Below, piece by piece: positions 49,160 to 57,674 of a stretch of DNA of 64,000 bases. This stretch comes from Streptomyces sp. R33. GTDB lineage: Bacteria > Actinomycetota > Actinomycetes > Streptomycetales > Streptomycetaceae. The notes under the pieces were generated by a model that did not search any database, was not told the DNA's origin, and saw only the letters and a list, made by a program, of their open reading frames with translations. The stretch spans positions 4,228,501-4,292,500 of the forward strand of contig NZ_CP165727.1 in NCBI RefSeq assembly GCF_041200175.1, given 5' to 3'. Position 1 is the stretch's first letter; every line of letters begins with the position of its first letter. The position numbers and the translations under genes are program-made.

Positions 49160-51006
49160 CAGGCAGCGCCGCCCTTCGGCTTCTCGTCGTCGACGATCTC
49201 GGCGTCGACGACGTCGTCGTCGGCCTTGGCCTGACCCGCGTCACCCGCGGCACCGGCTGCACCCTGGGCGGCCTGCGCGTCGGCGTAGATGGCCTGGCCG
49301 AGCTTCTGGCTGACCGCGGCGAGCTTCTCGGTCGCGGTGCGGATCGCGGCCGTGTCCTCGCCCTTGAGGCTCTCCTTCAGCTCGGAGACGGCGGCCTCGA
49401 CCTCGGTCTTGACCTCGGCCGGGACCTTGTCCTCGTTGTCCTTGACGAACTTCTCCGTCTGGTAGACGAGCTGCTCGCCCTGGTTGCGGGACTCGGCGGC
49501 CTCGCGGCGGCGGTGGTCCTCCTCCGCGTACTGCTCGGCCTCCTGGCGCATGCGGTCGACCTCGTCCTTGCCGAGCGAGGAGCCGCCGGTGACGGTCATC
49601 TTCTGCTCCTTGCCCGTGCCAAGGTCCTTGGCCGTGACGTGCATGATGCCGTTCGCGTCGATGTCGAAGGAGACCTCGATCTGCGGGACACCACGCGGGG
49701 CCGGCGGCAGGCCGGTCAGCTCGAACATGCCGAGCTTCTTGTTGTACGCCGCGATCTCGCGCTCACCCTGGTAGACCTGGATCTGCACGGACGGCTGGTT
49801 GTCCTCGGCCGTCGTGAAGATCTCGGACCGCTTGGTCGGGATCGTGGTGTTGCGCTCGATCAGCTTGGTCATGATGCCGCCCTTGGTCTCGATGCCGAGG
49901 GACAGCGGGGTCACGTCGAGGAGCAGGACGTCCTTGACCTCACCCTTGAGGACACCGGCCTGGAGGGTGGCGCCGATGGCGACGACCTCGTCCGGGTTGA
50001 CGCCCTTGTTGGCGTCCTGACCGCCGGTGAGCTCCTTGACGAGCTCGGCGACGGCCGGCATGCGGGTGGAGCCGCCGACCAGGACCACGTGGTCGATCTC
50101 GGACAGCTGGATGCCGGCGTCCTTGATGACGTTGTGGAACGGGGTCTTGCAGCGGTCGAGCAGGTCCGCGGTCAGCTGCTGGAACTGCGAGCGCGTGAGC
50201 TTCTCGTCCAGGTGCAGCGGGCCCTCGGCGGAAGCCGTGATGTAGGGCAGGTTGATCGTGGTCTCCGTGGAGGAGGACAGCTCGATCTTCGCCTTCTCTG
50301 CGGCCTCGCGCAGACGCTGCAGGGCCATCTTGTCCTTGGACAGGTCGACGCCGTGGCCGTTGGCGAACTGCTTCACCAGGTAGTCGACGACGCGCTGGTC
50401 CCAGTCGTCACCACCGAGGTGGTTGTCACCGTTGGTGGCCTTGACCTCGACGACGCCGTCGCCGATCTCGAGGAGCGACACGTCGAAGGTGCCGCCACCG
50501 AGGTCGAAGACGAGAATGGTCTGGTCGTCCTTGTCCAGGCCGTAGGCCAGGGCGGCGGCGGTGGGCTCGTTGACGATGCGCAGGACGTTCAGACCCGCGA
50601 TCTCACCGGCTTCCTTCGTCGCCTGACGCTCGGAGTCGTTGAAGTAGGCCGGGACGGTGATGACCGCGTCCGTGACCTTCTCACCCAGGTAGGCCTCGGC
50701 GTCGCGCTTCAGCTTCTGCAGGATGAAGGCGCTCATCTGCTGCGGGTTGAAGTCCTTGCCATCCAGGTTGATCTTCCAGTCAGTGCCCATGTGGCGCTTG
50801 ACGGAGCGGATGGTCCGGTCCACGTTCGTGACCGCCTGGCGCTTGGCCACCTCGCCGACGAGGACCTCGCCGTTCTTGGCGAAGGCGACGACGGACGGCG
50901 TGGTCCTGGCGCCCTCGGCGTTGGTGATGACGGTGGGCTCGCCGCCTTCGAGAACGCTGACGACGGAGTTAGTGGTGCCCAGGTCGATGCCGACCGCACG
51001 TGCCAT
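49159..51006 (-). CDS. dnaK: Chaperone DnaK (Hsp70)
   Basis: 615 residues from ATG 51006 (GGAGGAAAT upstream). ATPase signatures are VGIDLGTTNSVVSVLEGG at the start, VFDLGGGTFDVSLLEIG and VVLVGGSTRMPAVAELV. The substrate domain has the DVTPLSLGIETKGG strand; the lid and Ala/Gly-rich C-terminus follow. Single-copy cytosolic Hsp70, first gene of the operon. As co-repressor of HspR it links free chaperone level to transcription. Confidence 0.98.
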   Translation of the reverse strand: MARAVGIDLGTTNSVVSVLEGGEPTVITNAEGARTTPSVVAFAKNGEVLVGEVAKRQAVTNVDRTIRSVKRHMGTDWKINLDGKDFNPQQMSAFILQKLKRDAEAYLGEKVTDAVITVPAYFNDSERQATKEAGEIAGLNVLRIVNEPTAAALAYGLDKDDQTILVFDLGGGTFDVSLLEIGDGVVEVKATNGDNHLGGDDWDQRVVDYLVKQFANGHGVDLSKDKMALQRLREAAEKAKIELSSSTETTINLPYITASAEGPLHLDEKLTRSQFQQLTADLLDRCKTPFHNVIKDAGIQLSEIDHVVLVGGSTRMPAVAELVKELTGGQDANKGVNPDEVVAIGATLQAGVLKGEVKDVLLLDVTPLSLGIETKGGIMTKLIERNTTIPTKRSEIFTTAEDNQPSVQIQVYQGEREIAAYNKKLGMFELTGLPPAPRGVPQIEVSFDIDANGIMHVTAKDLGTGKEQKMTVTGGSSLGKDEVDRMRQEAEQYAEEDHRRREAAESRNQGEQLVYQTEKFVKDNEDKVPAEVKTEVEAAVSELKESLKGEDTAAIRTATEKLAAVSQKLGQAIYADAQAAQGAAGAAGDAGQAKADDDVVDAEIVDDEKPKGGAA

Positions 51007-51025
51007 TTTGATTTCCTCCAGCTGA

Positions 51026-51046
51026 CTTGAGTGGAACAGACTCAAC
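51026..51046. promoter_or_regulatory. HAIR operator 1 of the dnaK operon
   Basis: CTTGAGT-GGAACAG-ACTCAAC, 13 of 14 consensus bases. It overlaps the downstream edge of the -10 region and lies 20 bp before the dnaK ATG. Confidence 0.9.
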
Positions 51047-51073
51047 CATGCCCCAACGCCGCGCCGCCGTCAA
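51045..51073 (-). promoter_or_regulatory. dnaK promoter
   Basis: On the minus strand, -35 TTGACG (51073-51068) and -10 CATGGT (51050-51045) with a 17-bp spacer. HAIR 1 touches the -10 and HAIR 2 lies just upstream of the -35, so bound HspR could occlude polymerase from both sides. Confidence 0.65.
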
Positions 51074-51077
51074 CAGA

Positions 51078-51098
51078 GGTGAGTGGGAGGGGCTCAAC
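51078..51098. promoter_or_regulatory. HAIR operator 2 of the dnaK operon (weaker)
   Basis: GGTGAGT-GGGAGGG-GCTCAAC keeps the 7-N7-7 geometry with 10 of 14 consensus bases, centred 52 bp upstream of HAIR 1. Confidence 0.55.
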
Positions 51099-51334
51099 TT
51101 TTATCCCGGACTTACGCTCACACGGGCTTTGCGGGCGGCTCGGCGCAGCCGCGGGGCGAGCAGCACCAGGGCCCCCCACCTGCGGAAACATCCCGTGCGG
51201 CGGGCGAGCGGGAAACACTCCAGGACCACTCGAAGCCGAGCGTGCGGCGCTGGCCGAGGGGGTGGTGCCGGGGGGCCGAGCGGGCGATGCTCGGCCGGTC
51301 CACTGCGCGGCACCACGGAAACCGCCGGAGGCGC

Positions 51335-51979
51335 ATGCAGGGTGCCCCCATGCCGCTGCCGCCGCTCACGCTCCCCCCGATCCGGCGCCTCGTGCGGCGG
51401 CGACCCGCGGCTCCGCGCCCGCCCGCATCCCCGTCCCCCCACCCCTCCCCGCGCCCGTCCCCGTTCCCTTACCGCCCGGACCTCTCGGCGAAGCGGGTGG
51501 TCGACCTCCTGGGGGCCGTGGCGCTGCTCGGGCTCTTCGCGGTGCCGCTGCTGTTCGTCGCCGCCCTGCTGTACGCGGCCCAGGGCGGCCGGGTCTTCGT
51601 ACGGGAGCCGGCGGCCGGGCTGGCCGGGCGGCCGTTCCGGACCTGGCGGCTGCGCACGGACGCGGCGGGCCGGCTCGGCGCGGCCGTCGAGCGGTGCGCC
51701 CTGGACGGGGTCCCGCAGGTGCTGAACGTGCTCCGCGGCGAGATGTCGCTGGTCGGGCCGCGCGCGGAGCCGCGTACGGACCGGGCCGACCGGCTCCTCG
51801 TACGGCCCGGAATGACCGGTTTGTGGCAGGTCAGCGCACGTTCCGACCTCCCCTGGGAGGAGATGGCCCTGCTGGACCGGCACTATGTGGAGAGCCATTG
51901 GCTGGGGATGGATCTCGCGATCCTGGCTCAGACCCCTCGGGCGGCCTACCGACAGCGGTACCGACAGAGGCATGCCTGA
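51335..51979 (+). CDS. Bacterial sugar transferase (short form)
   Basis: 214 residues, far shorter than WcaJ-type enzymes because only the last membrane helix (VVDLLGAVALLGLFAVPLLF) precedes the catalytic domain. Conserved motifs: FRTWRLRTD, CALDGVPQVLNVLRGEMSLVGPR, RLLVRPGMTGLWQVSARSDL. It transfers sugar-1-phosphate from a nucleotide sugar to a polyprenyl phosphate. The N-terminus is Pro/Arg/Ser-rich. No glycan cluster surrounds it, so the product is unknown. GGAGG 3 bp before ATG 51335; ATG 51350 is an alternative. Confidence 0.82.
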   Translation: MQGAPMPLPPLTLPPIRRLVRRRPAAPRPPASPSPHPSPRPSPFPYRPDLSAKRVVDLLGAVALLGLFAVPLLFVAALLYAAQGGRVFVREPAAGLAGRPFRTWRLRTDAAGRLGAAVERCALDGVPQVLNVLRGEMSLVGPRAEPRTDRADRLLVRPGMTGLWQVSARSDLPWEEMALLDRHYVESHWLGMDLAILAQTPRAAYRQRYRQRHA

Positions 51980-52040
51980 GCGACACAGATCACCGCTCGC
52001 TCACCTACATTGCGGCGCGGGGAATGGGTAACCTCAAGCC

Positions 52041-52067
52041 TTGACTCAATAAGTTACCGCTTAGTAA
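52041..52067 (+). promoter_or_regulatory. Promoter with palindrome upstream of the EtfD-like gene
   Basis: A -35-like TTGACT is at 52041-52046. The palindrome TTAC-N6-GTAA at 52054-52067 lies where the spacer and -10 should be, so a bound regulator would block the promoter. Confidence 0.5.
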
Positions 52068-52089
52068 GTCCCGCCCGAGGAGCCCTCCC

Positions 52090-54744
52090 ATGCAACTCGC
52101 CGCGATCATCGTGTCGCTGGTCCTGACCGTGGTCGGCGTCGCGCTGCTCGCCCGAGCCGTGGCGCAGATCTACCGGTTCGTGAAGCTCGGACAGCCCGTA
52201 CCGGCAGGCAGCCGTACGGACGACCCGAAGGCACGAACGCTCACCCTGGTCCGGGAGTTCCTCGGCCACAGCCGGATGAACCGCTGGGGCATCGTCGGCT
52301 TCGCGCACTGGTTCGTCGCGATCGGCTTCCTGACGCTGCCGCCGACGCTGGTCCAGGCGTACGGGCAGCTCTTCCAGGCCGACTGGACGCTGCCGATCAT
52401 CGGCGGCTTCCTGCCGTTCGAGCTCTACATCGAGTTCATCGGCATCATGACGATCCTCGGCATCGCCGTGCTGATCGTCATCCGCCTGCTGTCGCTGCCC
52501 TCCCGGGCGGGCCGCAAGTCGCGCTTCACGGGATCGAAGGCCTGGCAGGCGTACTTCGTCGAGTACGTGATCCTGACCATCGGCCTCGCGATCCTGACGC
52601 TGCGCGGTCTCGAAGGCGCGATCCACCACGTGGACTCGTACGAGCCGGCGTACTTCGCCTCGTACCCGCTGGTCCTGGCGTTCAAGAGCCTCTCGCTCGG
52701 CACCCTGCAGAACGCGATCTACTTCACCGCGATGATCAAGATCGGTGTCTCGCTGATCTGGATGATCGTCGTCTCGCTCAACACCAACATGGGCGTGGCC
52801 TGGCACCGCTTCCTCGGCTTCCCGAACATCTGGTTCAAGCGCAACGCCGACGGCGCGACCGCGCTGGGCGCGCTCCAGCCGATGACGAGCGGCGGCAAGG
52901 AGATCGACTTCGAGGAGCCGGGCGAGGACGACGTCTTCGGCGTCTCCCAGGTCGAGCAGTTCTCCTGGAAGGGCATCCTCGACTTCTCCACCTGCACGGA
53001 GTGCGGCCGCTGCCAGTCGCAGTGCCCGGCGTGGAACACCGGCAAGCCCCTGTCGCCGAAGCTCCTGATCATGTCGCTGCGCGACCACGCGCACGCCAAG
53101 GCCCCGTACCTGCTCGCCGGCGGCGGCAAGGACATGGAGGGCAACGAGAAGGCCACGGCGGAGCAGCTGAAGGACGTCCCGGCGGCCGCCCTGGCCGAGG
53201 CGGAGCGCCCGCTCATCGGCACGGCCGAGGAGAACGGCGTCATCGACCCGGACGTGCTGTGGTCCTGCACGACCTGCGGTGCGTGCGTCGAGCAGTGCCC
53301 GGTCGACATCGAGCACATCGACCACATCGTCGACATGCGGCGCTACCAGGTGATGATCGAGAGCGCGTTCCCGTCGGAGGCGGGCACGATGCTCAAGAAC
53401 CTGGAGAAGAAGGGCAACCCCTGGGGTCTGGCCAAGAAGCAGCGCGTGGAGTGGACCAAGGAGGTCGACTTCGAGGTCCCGATCGTCGGCAAGGACGCCG
53501 AGGACCTCTCCGAGTACGACTACCTGTACTGGGTCGGTTGCGCGGGCGCTCTCGAGGACCGCGCGAAGAAGACCACGAAGGCCTTCGCGGAGCTGCTGAA
53601 CATCGCGGGCGTCAAGTTCGCGATCATGGGCGGCGACGAGAAGTGCACCGGTGACTCGCCGCGCCGCCTGGGCAACGAGCCGCTGTTCCAGCAGCTGGCG
53701 CAGGAGAACGTGGCCATGCTGAACATGGCCTTCGGCGAGGACGACGAGGACCCGTCGACGAAGAAGCCGAAGTCGGCGAAGCGGATCGTCTCCACCTGCC
53801 CGCACTGCTTCAACACCATCGCGAACGAGTACCCGCAGCTGGGCGGCGAGTACGAGGTCATCCACCACACGCAGCTGCTCCAGCACCTGATCGACGAGGG
53901 CCGGCTGACGCCGGTCACGCCGGTGGACGGCCTGATCACGTACCACGACCCCTGCTACCTGGGCCGGCACAACAAGGTCTACACGCCGCCGCGCGAGATC
54001 ATGTCGGCCGTGCCGGGGCTGCGCCAGCAGGAGATGCACCGCCACAAGGAGCGGGGCTTCTGCTGCGGCGCCGGTGGCGCCCGGATGTGGATGGAGGAGC
54101 GGATCGGCAAGCGCATCAACAACGAGCGCGTCGACGAGGCCCTGTCCCTGAACCCGGACATCGTCTCGACGGCCTGCCCGTTCTGCCTGGTGATGCTGAC
54201 CGACTCGGTGAACGGCAAGAAGAACGACGGCCAGGCCAAGGAATCCGTCCAGGTCGTCGACGTGGCCCAGCTCCTCCTGGAGTCGGTGAAGGCCCCGGCC
54301 CCGACGGAGGAAGAACTGGCAGCCGAGGCCCTGGCCGCGGAACAGGCGGCTGAGGCGGAGGCCAAGGCCGAGGCGGAAGCCAAGGCGAAGGCGGAGGCGG
54401 AAGCCGCGGCGAAGGCCAAGGCCAAGGCGGAAGCCGAGGCGGCTGCTGCCGCGAAGGCAAAGGCGGAGGCGGAGGCTGCCGCGCAGGCGGAGGCGGAGGC
54501 TGCGCCGAAGGCGGAGGCGGGAGCCGAGGCCCCGGCGAAGGCCGAAGCCGAAGCCGAAGCCAAGGCAGAGCCCGAAGCTGCGGCGAAGGCCGAGACGGCG
54601 CCTGCGGCGGAGGCCGAGACGGCCGCCGCCGAGCCGGAGGCCGAGCCGGAGACCGCCGCAGAGGCGGAAGGCGAGGCCGAGCCGAAGGCGGACGCCACCG
54701 AGGCCGAGCCGAAGGCTTCGGCCGAGGGCGGCACCGCCAAGTAG
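52090..54744 (+). CDS. EtfD-like Fe-S membrane oxidoreductase (ETF:menaquinone type)
   Basis: 884 residues. N-terminal ~250: five membrane segments of a cytochrome-b/NarI-like domain. Two [4Fe-4S] motifs follow (CTECGRCQSQCPAWN from Cys302; CTTCGACVEQCPVD from Cys393). Two CCG-type cysteine domains come next (WVGCAGALEDRAK; CPHCFNTIANEYP, HDPCYLGRHN, FCCGAGGARMWMEE). Length and order match mycobacterial EtfD (Rv0338c), which passes electrons from acyl-CoA dehydrogenase-reduced EtfBA to menaquinone. Residues ~737-884 are a low-complexity Ala/Glu/Lys tail with no recognised fold. A long terminator follows. Confidence 0.85.
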   Translation: MQLAAIIVSLVLTVVGVALLARAVAQIYRFVKLGQPVPAGSRTDDPKARTLTLVREFLGHSRMNRWGIVGFAHWFVAIGFLTLPPTLVQAYGQLFQADWTLPIIGGFLPFELYIEFIGIMTILGIAVLIVIRLLSLPSRAGRKSRFTGSKAWQAYFVEYVILTIGLAILTLRGLEGAIHHVDSYEPAYFASYPLVLAFKSLSLGTLQNAIYFTAMIKIGVSLIWMIVVSLNTNMGVAWHRFLGFPNIWFKRNADGATALGALQPMTSGGKEIDFEEPGEDDVFGVSQVEQFSWKGILDFSTCTECGRCQSQCPAWNTGKPLSPKLLIMSLRDHAHAKAPYLLAGGGKDMEGNEKATAEQLKDVPAAALAEAERPLIGTAEENGVIDPDVLWSCTTCGACVEQCPVDIEHIDHIVDMRRYQVMIESAFPSEAGTMLKNLEKKGNPWGLAKKQRVEWTKEVDFEVPIVGKDAEDLSEYDYLYWVGCAGALEDRAKKTTKAFAELLNIAGVKFAIMGGDEKCTGDSPRRLGNEPLFQQLAQENVAMLNMAFGEDDEDPSTKKPKSAKRIVSTCPHCFNTIANEYPQLGGEYEVIHHTQLLQHLIDEGRLTPVTPVDGLITYHDPCYLGRHNKVYTPPREIMSAVPGLRQQEMHRHKERGFCCGAGGARMWMEERIGKRINNERVDEALSLNPDIVSTACPFCLVMLTDSVNGKKNDGQAKESVQVVDVAQLLLESVKAPAPTEEELAAEALAAEQAAEAEAKAEAEAKAKAEAEAAAKAKAKAEAEAAAAAKAKAEAEAAAQAEAEAAPKAEAGAEAPAKAEAEAEAKAEPEAAAKAETAPAAEAETAAAEPEAEPETAAEAEGEAEPKADATEAEPKASAEGGTAK

Positions 54745-54760
54745 TCCGCCCGTACGACCC

Positions 54761-54811
54761 GAACGCCGGAACGGCCGGTCCCCGCTCGAGGGACCGGCCG
54801 TTCCGGCGTTC
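54761..54811 (+). terminator. Long terminator hairpin after the EtfD-like gene
   Basis: A perfect 22-bp stem (54761-54782 with 54790-54811) and a 7-base loop, 16 bp past the stop codon. Confidence 0.9.
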
Positions 54812-54889
54812 GGGGGCCCGGGGGTGGCGGCCCCCAACGCGGCGGAGCCGCACAGGCAGCAGCCGGCCCCGCCCCGACCCCGACCCCCG

Positions 54890-55897
54890 TCAGGACCGGT
54901 CGGCGCGCCCCCGCTTCAGCAGCGCGAAGCCCAGCCCCGCCGCCCCCGCGGCAGCCATCCCCCCGCCGGCGGCAACCACCATCGGCGCGTCACCCGTTGA
55001 AACCCCCTCCGCCCCGGCCTTCACGCCGCCCTTCGGAACCACCCGCTCCCCCGCCTTCTTGGCACCGGCGCGCGGAGCGCCCTCCACCACGTACTTCTCG
55101 ATCAGCTTCCCGTCGAAGCCGTACACCCAGCTGCTCCCGCCGCTCTTCCCGTCGATGACGACGAACTTCACGCGCTTCCCGTCCTGGACGATCCGGTACG
55201 TCCAGCCGTCGTTCTGCGCGCTCGGGTGCTTCAGGTCGACCGTCCCGAGCAGGTTCCCGTTCGGCATCGAGATCTCGACGCGCTTGCCCTTCGGGCCGTC
55301 GATCAGCTTCGCGATCCGCCCGTCCGGCATGGTGATCCGGACCGAACTCTCCTTCTTGACCGCGGGCTTCGGCTTCTCCACCGGCTTCGGCTTCGGCTTC
55401 GGCCCGGGCTTCGGCTTCTGCTCCCTCTCCACCCAGGAGGTCACGGTCCCGTTCGGCCCGAGGACGACGTGCAGGCCGTTGTGCTGCCCGTACGCCGGGT
55501 TGCCCCCCTTGCTGACCAGCGTGTCCAGCTTCATCGAGCCGGCGAGGATCTCGGCCTCGAAGTGGTCGTTGCCGAACTTGTAGATCTTGGCGATCGACCC
55601 GTCCGCGAGCTTGACCGTGGTCACAAACGCCCGGGTCGGCTTCTCCGGCTTGACCGGCGGCGTGGTCGGGTCGACGGTCGGGTCCACCGCCGGCAGGGTC
55701 GGGTCGACCGGGTCCACCGGGTCCACCGGCGGCACGGGGTCCGTCGCGGGCTGCTCGATCCCGGGCAGAGCCTCCGGCTCCGGCCCCGGCCCCGACGGCG
55801 AGTCCGCGAACGCGGACCCGACCGGGAGGGCCAGAACGGTGGCCGCGCCGGCGAAGACGGCGGCGGTACGAAGGGTGGTACGGCGGGTGCTGCGCAT
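54890..55897 (-). CDS. Secreted surface protein with Pro/Asp linker and C-terminal anchor
   Basis: 335 residues. Signal peptide (RTAAVFAGAATVLALPVGSAFA), a Pro/Asp-rich linker with VDPVDPVDP and TVDPTTPP, then two related ~70-residue modules (KLADGSIAKIYKFGNDHFEAEI and TMPDGRIAKLIDGPKGKRVEIS) joined by a Lys/Pro linker. C-terminus: STGD, a hydrophobic helix and KRGRADRS. That order resembles a sortase signal without the canonical LPxTG/LAxTG. Probably envelope-associated; function unknown. Confidence 0.78.
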   Translation of the reverse strand: MRSTRRTTLRTAAVFAGAATVLALPVGSAFADSPSGPGPEPEALPGIEQPATDPVPPVDPVDPVDPTLPAVDPTVDPTTPPVKPEKPTRAFVTTVKLADGSIAKIYKFGNDHFEAEILAGSMKLDTLVSKGGNPAYGQHNGLHVVLGPNGTVTSWVEREQKPKPGPKPKPKPVEKPKPAVKKESSVRITMPDGRIAKLIDGPKGKRVEISMPNGNLLGTVDLKHPSAQNDGWTYRIVQDGKRVKFVVIDGKSGGSSWVYGFDGKLIEKYVVEGAPRAGAKKAGERVVPKGGVKAGAEGVSTGDAPMVVAAGGGMAAAGAAGLGFALLKRGRADRS

Positions 55898-56185
55898 GTG
55901 GGGGCTCTTCTCGTAGCTCGGTGCTCGTAGCTCGTTGCTCGGTGCTCACGGCCGGTCGGCGACAGCGAAGAAGCTACGGACCCGACATCTACGTAATCCG
56001 TCAGCAATGTAACGAGCCGCCGCAAGCTCCCCCACAAACACGTAAACCAGACAATTCCTAAGGCTCCCCCGCCGTGGGGACAGCCCCCCGGGGTTCCCCT
56101 AGGGGATGTCACAGGTCAGCCGCAAAGGGTGCTTATTCCGGCGGCCCGCCCACCACCGCTCCCCGGACCAGGTACGTTCGATCAC

Positions 56186-57109
56186 GTGGCTGGATTCAGG
56201 ATCGGACGCGGCAGGGACAACAACCGCGCTCCCCAACAACCCCCGCGGCAGCAGCCGTACGGTCAGCAGCAACCGCAGCAGGCGCCGTACGGCCAGCAGC
56301 CCTACCCTCCCCAGCAGCAGTGGCCTCAGCAGCCCGCCGCCGGAGGCCATGGCGAGCCCGAGTACTTCGACCCGTACGGACAGCCGTACGGACAGCAGCA
56401 GCCGCCTCCCCAAGGGCAGCAGCAGCCCCCGTACGGCCAGGGAGGCGCGGGCGGCGGCTCGTACGCGAACGACAACCCGGGGCACACCCAGGTCTTCGCG
56501 TACGGCGAGGACCCGTACAGCCAGGGCGCGACGTACCACGCGGGCGCCGCGGCGGCCGCGCCGACGGGCCCGCGGCTGCCGTGGAAGGAGCTGCTCCGCG
56601 GCATCGTGATGCGGCCGGGGCCGACCTTCCTGCAGATGCGCGACTACGCCGTCTGGGGCCCGGCGCTGATCGTGACGTTCCTGTACGGCCTGCTCGCGGT
56701 CTTCGGCCTCGACGACGCCCGCAAGGACGTCATGGACGCCACCCTCGCCAACGCCGTCCCGATCGTCCTCAGTGCGGGTGTGGCCTTCGTCATCTGCGGG
56801 CTGATCCTGGGCGGCGTCACGCACACCCTGGCCCGCCAGCTGGGCGGCGACGGCGCGTGGCAGCCGACCGTCGGCCTGTCGATGCTGGTCATGTCCATCA
56901 CGGACGCACCGCGCCTGCTCTTCGCCGTGTTCCTCGGCGGGGACAACATGTTCGTGCAGGTGCTGGGCTGGGTCACCTGGCTGGCGGCCGGCGCGCTGTT
57001 CACCTCGCTCGTCAGCAAGTCGCACGACCTGCCGTGGCCGAAGGCGCTGGGCGCGTCCGCGATCCAGCTGGTCGCACTGCTGTCGATCATCAAGCTGGGC
57101 ACGCTGTAG
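56186..57109 (+). CDS. Yip1-domain membrane protein with Gln/Pro-rich N-terminus
   Basis: 307 residues, GTG at 56186. The first ~125 are Gln/Pro/Tyr/Gly-rich with repeated PYGQQ blocks, likely cytosolic and disordered. Then five membrane segments of a Yip1 domain (LVTFLYGLLAVFGLDDARKD; VAFVICGLILGGVTHTLAR; HDLPWPKALGASAIQLVALL). Streptomyces have many such proteins of unknown function. Monocistronic, with a terminator shared with the convergent phosphoribosyltransferase. Confidence 0.82.
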   Translation: MAGFRIGRGRDNNRAPQQPPRQQPYGQQQPQQAPYGQQPYPPQQQWPQQPAAGGHGEPEYFDPYGQPYGQQQPPPQGQQQPPYGQGGAGGGSYANDNPGHTQVFAYGEDPYSQGATYHAGAAAAAPTGPRLPWKELLRGIVMRPGPTFLQMRDYAVWGPALIVTFLYGLLAVFGLDDARKDVMDATLANAVPIVLSAGVAFVICGLILGGVTHTLARQLGGDGAWQPTVGLSMLVMSITDAPRLLFAVFLGGDNMFVQVLGWVTWLAAGALFTSLVSKSHDLPWPKALGASAIQLVALLSIIKLGTL

Positions 57110-57116
57110 GCACTGA

Positions 57117-57165
57117 GATGCGAGAAGGGGCCCCGGCGCAAAGCGCCGGGGCCCCTTCTCGCATC
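57117..57165. terminator. Bidirectional terminator
   Basis: A perfect 23-bp stem (57117-57139 with 57143-57165) and a 3-base loop between convergent genes ending at 57109 and 57174. Confidence 0.92.
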
Positions 57166-57173
57166 CATCGGAA

Positions 57174-57674
57174 TCAGGCGTCGAGAACCTGACCCTCACG
57201 CTTCACGACGGGCGGCTCGACCGACCACGGGAAGTTGATCCACTCGTCGGTCTTCTTCCACACGTACTCGCACTTCACGAGCGAGTGCGACTTCTCGTAG
57301 ATCACGGCGGACCGGACCTCGGCGACGTGGCCCAAGCAGAAGTCGTGGACGAGCTTCAGCGTCTTGCCGGTGTCGGCCACGTCATCGGCGATGAGGACCT
57401 TCTTGTCGGTGAAGTCGATCGCCTCGGGCACGGGCGCCAGCATGACCGGCATCTCCAGCGTGGTCCCGACACCCGTGTAGAACTCCACGTTCACCAGGTG
57501 GATGTTCTTGCAGTCGAGCGCGTACGCCAGACCGCCGGCGACGAAGACGCCACCGCGGGCGATGCTCAGGATGATGTCGGGCTCGTAGCCGTCGTCGGCG
57601 ATGGTCTGCGCGAGTTCGCGGACGGCGCGCCCGAAGCCCTCGTAGTTCAGGTTCTCGCGTACTGCGTCACTCAT
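57174..57674 (-). CDS. Phosphoribosyltransferase (purine salvage type)
   Basis: 166 residues from ATG 57674. The PRPP motif VLIADDVADTGKTLKLV lies near 97, and ILSIARGGVFVAGGLAYAL near 36. The fold is a type I PRTase of the hypoxanthine/xanthine group, although the exact base is uncertain. Its start overlaps the dcd stop as ATGA, so nucleotide salvage and dCTP deamination are co-translated. Confidence 0.85.
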   Translation of the reverse strand: MSDAVRENLNYEGFGRAVRELAQTIADDGYEPDIILSIARGGVFVAGGLAYALDCKNIHLVNVEFYTGVGTTLEMPVMLAPVPEAIDFTDKKVLIADDVADTGKTLKLVHDFCLGHVAEVRSAVIYEKSHSLVKCEYVWKKTDEWINFPWSVEPPVVKREGQVLDA

